Source: Wolfiporia cocos
Lineage: Eukaryota > Basidiomycota > Agaricomycetes > Polyporales > Phaeolaceae
Direction: 5' to 3'
DNA length: 64,000 nt
Assembly: GCA_029448655.1 (NCBI GenBank)
Contig: JACCLO010000006.1
Location: 372,001-436,000, forward strand
The notes beneath the pieces were generated by a model, which had not been told where the DNA came from, ran no database searches, and saw nothing but the letters and a program-made list of their open reading frames with translations. Of the stretch, positions 1-12,063 are shown piece by piece. Every line of letters begins with the position of its first letter. The first letter of the stretch is position 1. Position numbers and translations under genes: made by a program.

Positions 1-1780
1 TTGCTGTGACCGCTCTGTTGGCGGTGATGTATTCAGTCTCTTCCTCAGAGACTTCTTCAATGCAAGCTTCTTGCTCGGCTTCTTCTTCTTCGGTTTTTCG
101 AGTAGTCCGCCTAGGGCGGGCTGGCTTCTTTGGCTTCTTTGGGCAATCTCGCGACATATGCCCTGGCTGATGGCAGGTGAAACACTTGCCCTTCTTGATG
201 TGATCGTCCCTTTCCTGGGTGGTCATTCGATCTACATCCATCGCATTCGGATCTTTCGGTGCGGTTGTCTGCGGAGCACTAGTGCGTCCGTTATTCTGGT
301 TCGAGGCTTGCCACGTCTTTTTCTTGATAAACGGCTTATCCCGTTTCAAGAATATTTTGTACGTATTTTCATAGTACGAGGCAGCAGACTGCCATTCGTC
401 AATGGTCGCCGGCAGCGGCCTTACACCGATGATATATCGGGTCGTGTGTTCGGGTAACCCTTTTTCGAAGAGGGTTATGAGCAACGCGTTTCCGTCCGCG
501 CTGTATCGATCGTACTGGGCCTTTCCGGCCAAGTTGTTGAACTCGGTGATATAGTCATCGATGTCCTTTCTGTCCTGGGCTACTTCCAGGATTTTCTTCC
601 GCGCCTTCTGTACTTCTTCGATGGCTCCGAAGGCCTTCTGAAAGTCTGCATCAAATTGTGCGAGACTAGGCGGGAAGAATCGTTTTGTCAGGGGGTTCGT
701 ATAAACCCGGTGATAGTTCTGTTTCCATTGGCCCGTCTTCCCCTTGTTCGAAATATAAGAGAGGATAAAGATCACTCTCTGAACGTCGTTCTGAAACGAC
801 GTTTCGTACATCGTAAACCAGGAATTGCACTGGTTTATGAAGTTCTGCATATCGGACCGTTCCCCGTCGAATACGTCTGGGGGATTGATCTTTATCATCG
901 GGGGTCGGTAATACGGGTTCGGCGCCGGAGGTTGAGGCTGCGGCGCATTCGGTGGTGGAGGTCCTCCTGGGGGCCCTCCTCCTCCCGGGTATCCTCCACC
1001 CGGGTTTCCTGGATTTCCTCCGGGGTTCCCTGGGTTTCCTCCAGGGTTTCCTCCTCCGGGGTTCGCGGGGGTTCCTCCTCCGAGTCCTCCAGGAGGGGGG
1101 GCATTCCCTCCTCCGAGTCCGAAGTTTCCTCCCAGTCCTCCTCCGCTTGTACCTGCGGAGGTTCGTCCAAATAGGCCTGAAGGCCATGTTCCTGGGTTTG
1201 TCGTTCCCATTCCTCTGCTTGGGCTAGTCCAAGACGGATTTCCTCCGCTACCCATTCTGGGTGCGTTCTGTGGGGGGTTTCCAAAGAGGTCTGTTCCTCC
1301 AGCCATAGGCCCAATCCCACTCTGCGCAAAAGCAGATATAAATCCTGGAGGGTCCTGTCCTCCGGTCTGGCTGTTATCTGTTCCTGTAAAGTTTCCAGGA
1401 TTTCTCCCATCATCTCCGACGCGTTCAATTCCTGCCATTCCTGTGGCGCCCGAAGGCTGATTCGTATTTCCATCGGCATCGGAGGTTCTGTTGATGGTTT
1501 CGGTTTCGTTTTCGGTCAACGTCGCGGTTGACATCGGAGGGATTTCTCCGAATCGTTCGAACGCTTCACGCGTTATTTCCCAAGCGGTCGTTCTTGCGGA
1601 GGGGTATACTTCTACCCACTTCGATGCCCTATCTTCTCTTGGAATGACAACAATTCCTCCGCGGTTACGGAAGGCTCCAATGGTGTCAGTCCACTCGTAT
1701 CGGTTGAGTCTGTAGACTCCCTGAATGTCCTCGGGCAAGAGTTCAATCAGTCGTGCTGGAAATTCTGGTCCAAATATCAT
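1..1780 (-). CDS. Ty3/Gypsy Gag polyprotein, 3' end outside the window (Gypsy-1)
   Basis: This is one open frame of about 593 codons running off the left edge. The start chosen is the ATG at 1780 (MIFGPEFPARLIELLPED), preceded in frame by TAA four codons-worth upstream and lying 47 bp after the LTR. Order: an N-terminal domain; a Gly/Pro-rich linker (about 895-1250); a capsid domain that opens with NPPDVFDGERSDMQNFINQC and contains FNNLAGKAQYDRYSADGNA; and a CCHC zinc knuckle, CFTCHQPGHMSRDC (about 150-195), followed by a basic tail. Gag forms the cytoplasmic virus-like particle and binds the element RNA. I see no stop or frameshift in the visible part, so the element may be fairly young. Antisense and other-frame ORFs here are by-products of the Gly/Pro repeats. 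Confidence 0.9.
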   Translation of the reverse strand, partial: MIFGPEFPARLIELLPEDIQGVYRLNRYEWTDTIGAFRNRGGIVVIPREDRASKWVEVYPSARTTAWEITREAFERFGEIPPMSTATLTENETETINRTSDADGNTNQPSGATGMAGIERVGDDGRNPGNFTGTDNSQTGGQDPPGFISAFAQSGIGPMAGGTDLFGNPPQNAPRMGSGGNPSWTSPSRGMGTTNPGTWPSGLFGRTSAGTSGGGLGGNFGLGGGNAPPPGGLGGGTPANPGGGNPGGNPGNPGGNPGNPGGGYPGGGGPPGGPPPPNAPQPQPPAPNPYYRPPMIKINPPDVFDGERSDMQNFINQCNSWFTMYETSFQNDVQRVIFILSYISNKGKTGQWKQNYHRVYTNPLTKRFFPPSLAQFDADFQKAFGAIEEVQKARKKILEVAQDRKDIDDYITEFNNLAGKAQYDRYSADGNALLITLFEKGLPEHTTRYIIGVRPLPATIDEWQSAASYYENTYKIFLKRDKPFIKKKTWQASNQNNGRTSAPQTTAPKDPNAMDVDRMTTQERDDHIKKGKCFTCHQPGHMSRDCPKKPKKPARPRRTTRKTEEEEAEQEACIEEVSEEETEYITANRAVTA

Positions 1781-1826
1781 GTGCCCTTACACCGTGGTAG
1801 GTGAGGGTGTGATAAGCTCGACCTTC

Positions 1827-2538
1827 TGTTACGGGTCGAATACCCGTTCGTATATTCGAGTTGCGAATATAGATCGTTCTTCTGCACGTGGGCGTACAGC
1901 CGTATGCAAGGCAAATGCTCGTTAGATGCCTTCAAGCCCTAGGTGAAGTTCCTAGGGGATCGTATAATATCCAATACGCGTTAGAGGATATAATCTGTTC
2001 AGATGCGAGTCTAATAGAATATGAGACTCGCCTAAGTCCGAGAAGTCAATGTGCACTTCGAGGACTTAGTCGTTCAGTTGCTCGAGCGAGAAATACTGAG
2101 CGTAGTTTCCTACGTTTGAGAACGAGTATAAGACTTCTTGTTTGTACAACAAGGTCGAGCTGAAGAGCCTCGACGGTAAGTACATGAGTTTTTATACTAC
2201 GCTAAGTTTCAGGGGTCAAGTCTGTCCCAGATGCCACCGATACTATCTACGCTATAGTCCCAAACGTTTGATAAGTATGGAGCGATATATCTGAGACGAT
2301 AGATAGGAATGATGGTGGTTGAACACCATCTATCAGCTAAGTAAAATGATGAACCTGAAACGATGGCAGAGTTGGATCTGCCAGAGATGAAACGAGTCTC
2401 GTTAGACTAGTACAACTGGGGATGCGCCCAGTAAGATTACGAGTAGCCAGGGGAGGTTGGTTGCGCAACAAGTCCCTGTATCGTATTCGCCCGGTGGTGA
2501 GTTCTGCCGATATTCGAAAAATCAAAATAACTGTAACA
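1827..2538 (-). mobile_element. 5' LTR of Gypsy-1 (LTR family A)
   Basis: Read on the minus strand it begins TGTTACAG and ends CCCGTAACA, with TG...CA termini, and is 712 bp long. It is near-identical to 5053-5760 and to the inverse copy at 41039-41746. A TATA-like GTATAAAAAC lies inside. It directly precedes the Gag leader (1781-1826), which should include the primer-binding site, although I could not match it to a tRNA. The 5-bp flank on the far side is ACGAC; its partner lies outside the window. Confidence 0.88.
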
Positions 2539-2678
2539 ACGACCCATATCTGGATCTCATCTATGGTCACCTTTTGAGGATTCAGGGGTACTAGGAGGGG
2601 TACAGGATAGATGAATGGGGGGTGGTTGTCGTAGTCAACTACAGCAACAGGTATAGAGCCTTCCTGCTGGGTAGTCAT

Positions 2679-3245
2679 TGTCACAGACTTACGTCTGTGC
2701 TACCCCCGGGCTCAGGGGGAACCATACTCGACGTCAGTCAAGCCTACAAGACACCGCACCAGCACTGAACGTAGAGGCGCATGGGATGACTGCACATTCC
2801 CTGACGTGCGTCAAGATAGCGGCGGTGGCTCACAGACAAGGATGCAGAGATGTGGGCCCCGGGCCAGCAGGCATCACAGCAATAGTAAGCAAGGGTTGTT
2901 ACACCATTGACGAGAGTCTGAAGGATGGGGAGTAAGCCCCATCCGCTGCTACCTATATACATGTGGAGGCAGTGCAACTGGCTACCCTAAAGACATGGCC
3001 TGTGCGCATGTAACTACAAGTGACCGTAACGTAACACTACATGTAACGAGGAGGTGACCTATCACGTGGCGTACCTGGCACGCGCGCTGCCTGACGAGCG
3101 CTCGCCTACTAAGTCAGATGATCTGTAGAGGTATCTAGGGCATGACTGAAGGGTAACTAAGAGGAGAGGAGTGCGCGCGCGTGCAGCGGCGCCCATACCG
3201 TACTAGCGAGGGATGAGGGTACCCCCCAAGGGGTGAACCGTGTCA
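2679..3245 (-). mobile_element. Solo LTR (TGTCACAG family), TSD GTCAT
   Basis: The 567-bp insert starts TGTCACAG and ends CCGTGTCA. It is flanked on both sides by GTCAT (2674-2678 and 3246-3250), a perfect 5-bp target duplication. A promoter-like CATGTATATAGG read on the minus strand gives the orientation, matching other LTRs here that carry CATGTATATAAG. No internal region is present, so it is a solo LTR left by LTR-LTR recombination. Confidence 0.82.
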
Positions 3246-3387
3246 GTCATCATAGTGAACAAGGGGGAGCAGCAGGAGAATGTATCGAGGCTTGAGTGAG
3301 ACAATTGTGGGGACAAGCAACACTCAACCACCATGACGTGTCCTCAGATATCCAAACTCTGTCGGAGTTTACCATCTGGTCATGAGA

Positions 3388-3730
3388 CCGAGCAATGTGC
3401 CATCTGCGGTGCCAGAAGATGTTGACTGCTGCATTGTGTCACCAGGTGCACGTGTGCACCACCAGAGAACAGCGTGAGCGTGGCCGACAAAGGATGAGGT
3501 GGCACGCAAAAGTTCAGGGTATGCCGTTCCCCATCACACCAGAGTTGTGTTGAAATTGCCCGTCGGGGCCTGAGTTCTGAGTACAGATATGAGTGATAAG
3601 GGTTGCAAACTGCTGGTGAGCCCCATCGCTCTGACCAGCCTATATACTAATGCAGTAGTGACCCACTAGCTTGCCCATCGCTGTGCCATCAGTCTGCCAT
3701 CACCACGCCATCCTGCACCAAGGCAACGCT
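3388..3730. repeat. Inverted-duplication segment 1, left arm
   Basis: This stretch matches the reverse complement of 32690-33590 (for example the shared run around GATGTTGACTGCTGCATT, and the stretch reading MSDKGCKLLVSP here and MSNKGCKLLVSP in the right copy). The right copy carries a solo LTR at 32899-33502; here the corresponding site, near 3478-3486, is empty. No clear gene is seen. Confidence 0.75.
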
Positions 3731-4491
3731 GCAGATTCTATCTCTTTGCTGATCAGGTGGAAGGGGGGGGTGATGAAGCTTTGCGTTTGAGTGGATTCAT
3801 TCATTTTTTCAGGTGCACACGGGTTAATAATACCCTGGGCCCAATGAAGTACCTCTACTGTTTTTTGATATCCAGACTCGAGATGAGATATCTGCGTGAG
3901 CTGTGTTTTGGGTCCCTGCACAACTGCAGCAGCCTCACATCTCCCCACAGCCATGACAGCTTCAGGCTGTGTTTTGGGTCCCTGCATGACTGTGAAAGCC
4001 TCAGGCTGTGTTTTGGGTCCCTGAGTGACCACAGCGGCCTCCCATGCAACCGCAATGGCCTTCTGTGCATCCTCAATTGTGTTGCAGAATCCCGGGTGGT
4101 CTGTGAATAAGCGAAACCGTAAGGGATTGACTTTGTTCAGATTGTTATTAAGCCTCTATAGTAAAACATAAGATGCCCTTGGTACAACAAATCAATGGAT
4201 ACCTACCATCAAAACATCTAAGGTGTTGTGCCACTCCTGCCATTGCAGCAATAGATGGCTGTCTGTGGCCGCCAGCATGTTCTCGACATGCGAGCGATAC
4301 ACGTGCTCGAGCACGACCCAATTGGCAATGTCTATGGCAGACATGCTAGCTCCTTGTGTGCCACGGTGACGTGTTGCTTCTTCGGCAGGTGACTGGCCCT
4401 CACTAGGAGGTATCAAAGGAGCAGCGAAAGTGTACGTATGTTGGAAAAACTGGGCGTGCGTTGCAATGTAATAAGTTGCAATTAAGTACAA
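3700..4491 (-). pseudogene. Hypothetical protein remnant with QGPKTQPEA repeats
   Basis: Two minus-strand open pieces look like exons of one unrecognised gene. The first (4491-4192) ends in a helical stretch, ANWVVLEHVYRSHVENMLAA... to WHNTLDVLM, followed by a donor-like GTAGGT. The second (about 4110-3700) reads FTDHPGFCNTIEDAQKAI and then three degenerate repeats of roughly 13 residues built on V-QGPKTQPEA. The repeat corresponds to a tandem unit of about 39-45 bp (GTTTTGGGTCCCTG core) at 3900-4030. The surroundings are CpG-poor. I cannot assign a function; it may be a dead member of a multicopy lineage-specific family. Confidence 0.35.
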
Positions 4492-4978
4492 ACAGTGGTA
4501 AATAGGTTGTAATGCGCGGGCAGTGCTTCCAATTGAGTTGCAATCGCCAGGGAGGCGAGGTCACATTCATTCTTGTTTCCAGTTGTGCCTTTGTTTTTTT
4601 GTTCTGTTTCCATACATGTCTGATGTAAATATAAGAATAGGAGATTGCTTCTCAAACAACTTGCTGTCTTCCCTGCTCAGCACCTTGTCGTGCTTACTGG
4701 CAAGTGACGTGGGCAATACCAATCATCTCGCCTACGAGAGACATGAAGCCCAGACTGGATGGGTAATAACATACAATATCTGGAACTGACACCTGAGGCG
4801 ACCAGAAATAACGATCAAGGACATATAGCATCTCGCATCATCGCTCCCAAGCGCACTCGAAAAGCTATCAAGAATTAGATCTGTGAGGTCATCTATGTAC
4901 ATCCTCTGTATTCTAATCAGATAGCCACAGCTCTGCAACTTCGGGCTGTGATGGAGTACACACTCCAGACATGTTCGC
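4492..4978. other. No gene seen
   Basis: About 490 bp between the hypothetical remnant and the AROM stop codon. Only short, unconvincing ORFs are present. It should include the 3' flank of the AROM relic. Confidence 0.5.
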
Positions 4979-6530
4979 TCACAACACGCTTGGGACAATG
5001 CCTCCCTTCCATAAGTATAATTGCCTAAAGCCCTGGTCTAGTAAGACATCGATGTTACGGGTTGAATACCCGTTTGTATATTCGAATCGCGAATATAGAT
5101 CGTTCTTCTGCACGTGGGCGTATAGCCATATGCAAGGCAAATGCTCGTTAGATGCCTTCAGGTCCTAGGTGAAGTTCCTAGGAGATCGTATAATATCCAA
5201 TACGCGTTAGAGGATATAATCTGTTCAGATGCGAGTCTAATAGAATATAAGACTCGCCTAAGTCCGGGAAGTCAGTGTGCACTTCGAGGACTTAGTCGTT
5301 CGGTTGCTCGAGAGAGAAATACTGAGCGTAGTTTCCTACGTTTGAGAACGAGTATAAGACTTCTTGTTTGTACAACAAGGTCGAGCTGAAGAGCCTCGAC
5401 GGTAAGTACATGAGTTTTTATACTACGCTAGGTTTCAGAGGTCAAGTCTGTCCCAGATGTCACCGATACTATCTACGCTATAGTCCCAGACGTTTGATAA
5501 GTATGGAATGATATATCTGAGATGATAGATAGGAATGATGGCGGTTGAACGCCATCTGTCAGCTAATAAACGATGAACATGAAACGGTGGCAGGGTTGGA
5601 TCTGCCAAAGATGAAACGAGCCCTACAGACTAGTACAACTGGGGATGCGCCCAGTAAGATCACGAGTAGCCAGGGGAGTTGGTTGCGCAACAAGTCCCTG
5701 TATCGTATTCGCCCAATGGTGAGTTCTGTCAATATTTGAAAAATTAGAATAACCGTAACAATCGAGCCCTGTAACTTGCTTCCAATTCTGGGTGACCTCT
5801 GACGCTAGCGCAAGAAGTGGCGTTTCGGCAGGTTTGTAAGCCATATCAACTAGTACGCCTCGGATATGGAGAGCAAAGATTGAACTGGGGAGGAACAGCG
5901 CATTCTGCACAGCTGGGTCCATTGTGGTTGTGGAAGCAGGAACAGTGGATATGACAACTGATGGAGGTAATCCACCCTCGAGCCATGTGTCCAGCACATC
6001 CAGAATCTGGATCTTAATGTTGGGGAAGGCGTCGAGGAGAGCTTGTGCACTCAACCTTGTGCGATTATATAGACGGATTGACTTGGCGCCGAGCTTGTGC
6101 AGCACATAACTGGCAGCACGTGACGTTCCTCCCGCACCGATGACCAGTCCAGCATCGACCTTGAAGTCGGCTGTTGGCAATGCTGAGCAAATACATTTCA
6201 GTATACCAATCCAATCGGTGTTGTCGCCATGCAGTTGAAGAGACTCATCCACCTTCCTCCGAGGAACGACAGTATTGAACACGCCAGTGGCCTCAGCTTC
6301 AGACAAGAGGCTGTCGAGGAGAGGTATGACGTCCAATTTGAATGGGATCATCACGGAGGCACCTCCGAAATCCGGAGACGCCAAGACAAGCTTGATCTCC
6401 TCTCCAGCGCTTTCAGTCTCGAGCACGTCGTATTTATGGGGCATGCCAAGCAGCTAGAAGGCGGTGTTGTGTAGTGTCGGTGACATGGAATGAACAACTG
6501 GGTTACCAAAGAGATGGAACTTGCATGCCG
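4979..6530 (-). pseudogene. AROM shikimate dehydrogenase domain, left copy, split by solo LTR
   Basis: FHLFGNPVVHSMSPTLHNTAF (shikimate-binding SxSxxxHN region) is followed after a frame change by DNTDWIGILK and the nucleotide-binding GAGGTSRAASYVLHKLGA. The domain is open to WKQVTGLD, where a 708-bp LTR interrupts it. The last 22 or so codons lie beyond the LTR (5052-4979) and end in TGA. Confidence 0.87.
5053..5760 (-). mobile_element. Solo LTR (family A) in AROM, TSD ATCGA
   Basis: 708 bp, TGTTACGG...CCGTAACA, with ATCGA on both flanks (5048-5052 and 5761-5765). It is highly similar to the Gypsy-1 LTR at 1827-2538 and to 41039-41746. Removing it and one TSD copy restores a continuous shikimate dehydrogenase C-terminus, which proves the insertion point. 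Confidence 0.95.
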
Positions 6531-6565
6531 GATTCTGACCGATGAGGTACAGAGTTGTCTGGATC

Positions 6566-7246
6566 TCAGCGAAGGAGAGCTGTCCGGATGTACCTTTTGT
6601 GGGCAAAAGCGGATGAGATACCGGGCTGAGCGTCGAGTCGATGAGAGCTGCCCCTCGACGCCCATATTGATCCAACCGTCGGCTTTGCCATGTCCGACGC
6701 CTGCATGTGCTGAGCGAATCGACGCAACGCGAAATTGTCCTCGATGGTGTTCGCTTTATCCACGATCTTGACAGTATTACTATTACTGCAGCTGGACGCA
6801 ATCTTGTACATCTCCTCCACTGTGGCACTGCTCCAGAGCATGTTCCCGCTCTAATCGTGCCAAGACGCGATCATCTGTGAGTGTCCTTTGCGATCGATGA
6901 GATTTTGCAAGTGCTCCTCGGACCATAATATCTTCACGTCAGTGTACCCGACGTACATGCGAAGCGCGCTGTGGAAAAGCTCAAATGCCTCTGTTTCAGC
7001 ACCATTGGGGAATTGTCCGCCTTGAGAAACAGTCCTTGCAGTGAAGGCCATTGGTAATGTCGTCTTCTGTCTCAGGGCAGCGATCTGTTCCTTCACGTAT
7101 GCCACTGAAGGGATGCAGGGGCCTACGATGCTGAAGCCCTTCGGCGACCAGAGAAGATCGACCCGTAACTCGATCGCGTCAGCCCCAGCGGTCAGCTGTT
7201 CGAGGTAAGGCAGGGCAGGCACAGCATCAGGATACGTGAGCGACAA
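6566..7246 (-). pseudogene. AROM type I 3-dehydroquinate dehydratase domain, left copy
   Basis: The domain opens SLTYPDAVPALPYLEQLTAG and continues DAIELRVDLLWSPKGF and PMAFTARTVSQGGQFPNG, typical of type I enzymes (AroD). It breaks after HSQMIASWHD and continues in another frame as EMYKIASSCSNSNTVKIVDK, where the Schiff-base Lys region would be. Confidence 0.82.
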
Positions 7247-7960
7247 GAAGTATGTTCTCTGACCACCCTCTGCAGTGGTGCAAGGTTGGGACGCTGCCCG
7301 GTGATGTGCTGGAAGAAGCGCCCAAATTCCTCTCGAATACCGGCAGACAACGAGGGAGTGGCGAGTGAGACGGGCACAGTACCATTCGATGAGACAGTGT
7401 CGGGGACGATGTCAACGTGCCGGTGTAGTTGATGAATTCGTGATTGCAGCACTCTGCATACCACGGTTCGCGTCGTTCGAATACGTCCATGATCGGCTCT
7501 CCATATGCAGGGCGGGCCGTTTCTTCGCCAATATAGCTCATAATCTCGTTGATTCCACGAATGATGTGGACCACAATACCCTGCTTCGCATACGTCTTGG
7601 GTATATCCCGCGCTGCAGGTGTTTCAACAATGCCGCCACCGAGACTGATGACATGTCCGTGCGAGCGATGCGTCAAGAGCTCCTGCAGGATCTGTCTCCG
7701 CAGAGCGGAACGCAGGCCAGTCATTGTGCTGCACGAACTCGCGTACCCCGATTCGATGCTTCTCCTCGAAGACCGCATCGGCATCGATGAAGCGCCAATT
7801 CAGCGCAGACGCAGCGAGCTCACCGATCAGGGTCTTGCCTGACCCGCGCATGCCAATGACGATAACAGATGCACCGCTGTCCTCCGTCGCCTGGCTTGTG
7901 CATGCGGCAGAGCCGAAGACAGGTAGTTCGATGCCCTCCACTTCGATACCAGTCTGCAAG
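7227..7960 (-). pseudogene. AROM shikimate kinase domain, left copy
   Basis: A Walker A motif is visible in VIVIGMRGSGKTLIGELAAS, followed by WRFIDADAVFEEKHRIGVRE. A frame change then leads to ISLGGGIVETPAARD and VHIIRGINEIMSYIGEETARP. These match shikimate kinase: P-loop, substrate-binding Asp, and GGG motif. The frame shift near 7650-7780 separates the two halves. Confidence 0.85.
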
Positions 7961-10389
7961 CAAGTGATGAGACATTTCCTACCCGGGCGGCGAGTAAACA
8001 CGCACCTTGTTCTGGAGATCATCCCACCGGTTGGGCCAAGTCTTCTGATACGTCGCTTTTCTTCCAGAATGGTACCCCGTGCCACGGCTCCAAGGACACT
8101 GAAGGCCATCGCGACGCGGTGGTCATTGTAACAATGAACGCTGACTCCCCCCTTCAATTGCGAGATCGGTTTTCCATACACCTCGAGGCCGTCGCCTAGC
8201 TCCTTCGTTTTGACCCCAAACATAGCTGGTAAAGGGGCTGATGTCAGACTGATGGTGCGCTGGAGAATGTCGGATTCATACCTAGTTGATCTATCGTCGC
8301 ACGGATGCGGTTGCACCCCTAAACTCTCTAGTTCGCGATTCCAATGATCCTCGTTGTAGTCGGACGCGATCCGTCGGTGAGCTCGCGCTCCTTCAGTGGA
8401 GATGAAATCGCCACGGCAGCAAGCACGGACGCCGTCAAGAATGCGTCCGTCATCGGCTCCATGTCCACCAGTCCAAGGGCTCTGAGCTGGCCCACAGGAG
8501 GACCTGTCACGGTGGTCTCTGTTTCCGTCTGAATAACCTTGCATCCCATGGGCTCGAGCACCTCCTTTGCAAAGCGCGCGTCGCCCTGCAGCGACGCAGA
8601 GCCGATGTTCGCGATCGTGCACGTGGTGCCCGTTATGGTTGCAAGCGGGCACGTCGCGCTGCTGGCGTCGTTCTCAATCTTGTATTCAGCCAGGTTCTTG
8701 TGAGCCGTCCTGGGGATCCTGTAACCACCGAGCAACTTGCCGCTCGCGGATCCTTACTCACGCACGACGTTCACGCCGAGCGCCCGCATCATCGCAATGG
8801 TCATGTCGATGTACGGCTGCGAGATGACCTGGCCGCCGGTGAGCTCGAGCGTGACCGGCGCCTGCGCGTACGGCGCGCACAGTAGGATCGAGGACACGTA
8901 TTGGCTGGACAGTGGACACGCTCGCCGCATCGACGAGCGGCCCGATCGGGCGCTGCTTCATGCGCGCGTTGCTGGTGGTGGCACTGCGCTTGCCGGGCGC
9001 TGCGCTCTGGACGACTGGACGAGCGTGCAGACCATGGCGAGGAAGCATGCGGCGGTGCCCGCGTTGCCGAGGTAGATCTCCTTGCCGATGGCGGGGACGG
9101 AGAGGGACCCTTCGCCGCCTTTCACGACGAGAGTCGCGCTGTCGTCTTCCTAGGAGAAGGTAACGCCCTGTCATACTATCAGGGACTAGCGCACATAACA
9201 GTCACTCAGGGCGCGCCTTGAACTTCACGAGCGCGTTCATCATGACTTGAGTGTCGTCTGAGTGCAGTAGGTTCTTCAGCCGACATGTTCCGCTGCCCGG
9301 CGCGGCGAGCAAGAGCGCTGACACAAGCGCAACCTTAAGACACACACCGGGGGAAGGTGGGTCGCATGAAAGCGCCTTCCTGGTCCGGGCATCTCAAGGC
9401 ACAAAAGGCCAAGACAAGTCTGAGGTTTACGCTCAAGACTGTCCGGCATATATACTCCTAATCTATTTGTACATGTTTGTGTACGGCGGCTCAGAGGCCT
9501 CTACGTACTGGTATCTAACTGGCTATGAGCTACGTGCCGGTAATGGCATCGGAGCGCTGGATGTCCATGGCGACGTAGCGTATAAGGGGCGGATCTAATG
9601 AGTAGCCAATCTGTCGGGTTCGATCGGTGGTTCTCGTCGATCGTAGGTGTGCCGGTAATGGCGGGGTTCTAAGTCCGTGATCGGGCGTGGTCTGCCACGA
9701 TCGGAGTCGGGCCAGTACGGGCCGGGTATAGTGTAGGTTGATCGAGCGTGATCGGCTGCGATCGGGGTGTAGCGCTCTGTGACTGGTAGGGTTCTCAGTC
9801 GTGCAGAGCCTTGGGTTATTATCCCTGCCTGTTGTACTCGTAGGTCAGGGTGCGTACGGGGTGTAGTATAGTGTCTAGGCCAGTAGTGGCAAGTGTCCGT
9901 GCGGTGGGGACGCGAGGCGTTAGGTTTAGTGTTCTGGGTCACGTGCGAGTGTAGACCGTGCTCCTAGTCGGCGTATAGCGTAGTGTGCGGTGGTTTAGCC
10001 TGATCTGTACAAGGCGTGCCATCATGCTATCGTAGCCTGTTAGACTCTAGGGGTTGGCTCGTGACTCCGTGGTTTAGGGACTAGGCAGCATATGGTTCTT
10101 GCTGCCGGGACTTGGACTGAGTTTAGGGTTAGACTGCTGGTGGCCTGCTAGTGCCCGTAGTGGCCTGTATAACGGAGGGCTTCTACTAGCGTTGCCGTGG
10201 GATTCCAGCTGGGCTCGGATAGAGTGCTGTAGCATGCTTATGGCGTGAATGGGGTGTCAACCTAGGGTGTATTACTAGGCTTTGAAATTGGCTTGTGACA
10301 AGCGCGCGACTGGAGATACTCTTCGATCCCGGGGTCGCCGTGCGCACAGGGCTCTTCGTTGGCGTCCCAGAGACGACCCTGACTGCCTT

Positions 10390-10390
<1 letters not shown>
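7960..10390 (-). pseudogene. AROM EPSP synthase (AroA) domain, left copy, split by solo LTR
   Basis: The N-terminal motif reads [12 protein letters not shown] (usually PPGSKSISNRAL) and is cut immediately afterwards by the LTR at 9319-10300. Reading resumes as [21 protein letters not shown]. Later pieces include [30 protein letters not shown], and GVSVHCYNDHRVAMAFSVLG near 8100. Several frame changes separate these pieces. Confidence 0.85.
9319..10300 (-). mobile_element. Solo LTR (982 bp) in AROM EPSP synthase, TSD AGCGC
   Basis: On the minus strand it begins TGTCACAAGC and ends CTTGTGTCA. It is flanked by AGCGC at 9314-9318 and 10301-10305. The right AROM copy (31215 region, [10 protein letters not shown]) is uninterrupted at the same place and acts as the empty site. 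The interior has several GATCG-rich short repeats (9630-9800) and no coding region. Confidence 0.94.

Positions 10391-12063
<1,673 letters not shown>

Noticed and set aside
666..1479. Minus-strand ORFs at 895-1479 and 666-1187 and plus-strand ORF at 952-1227
   Set aside because: They are other-frame readings of the Gly/Pro-rich linker of Gypsy-1 Gag, which is open in its own frame from 1780 to the window edge.
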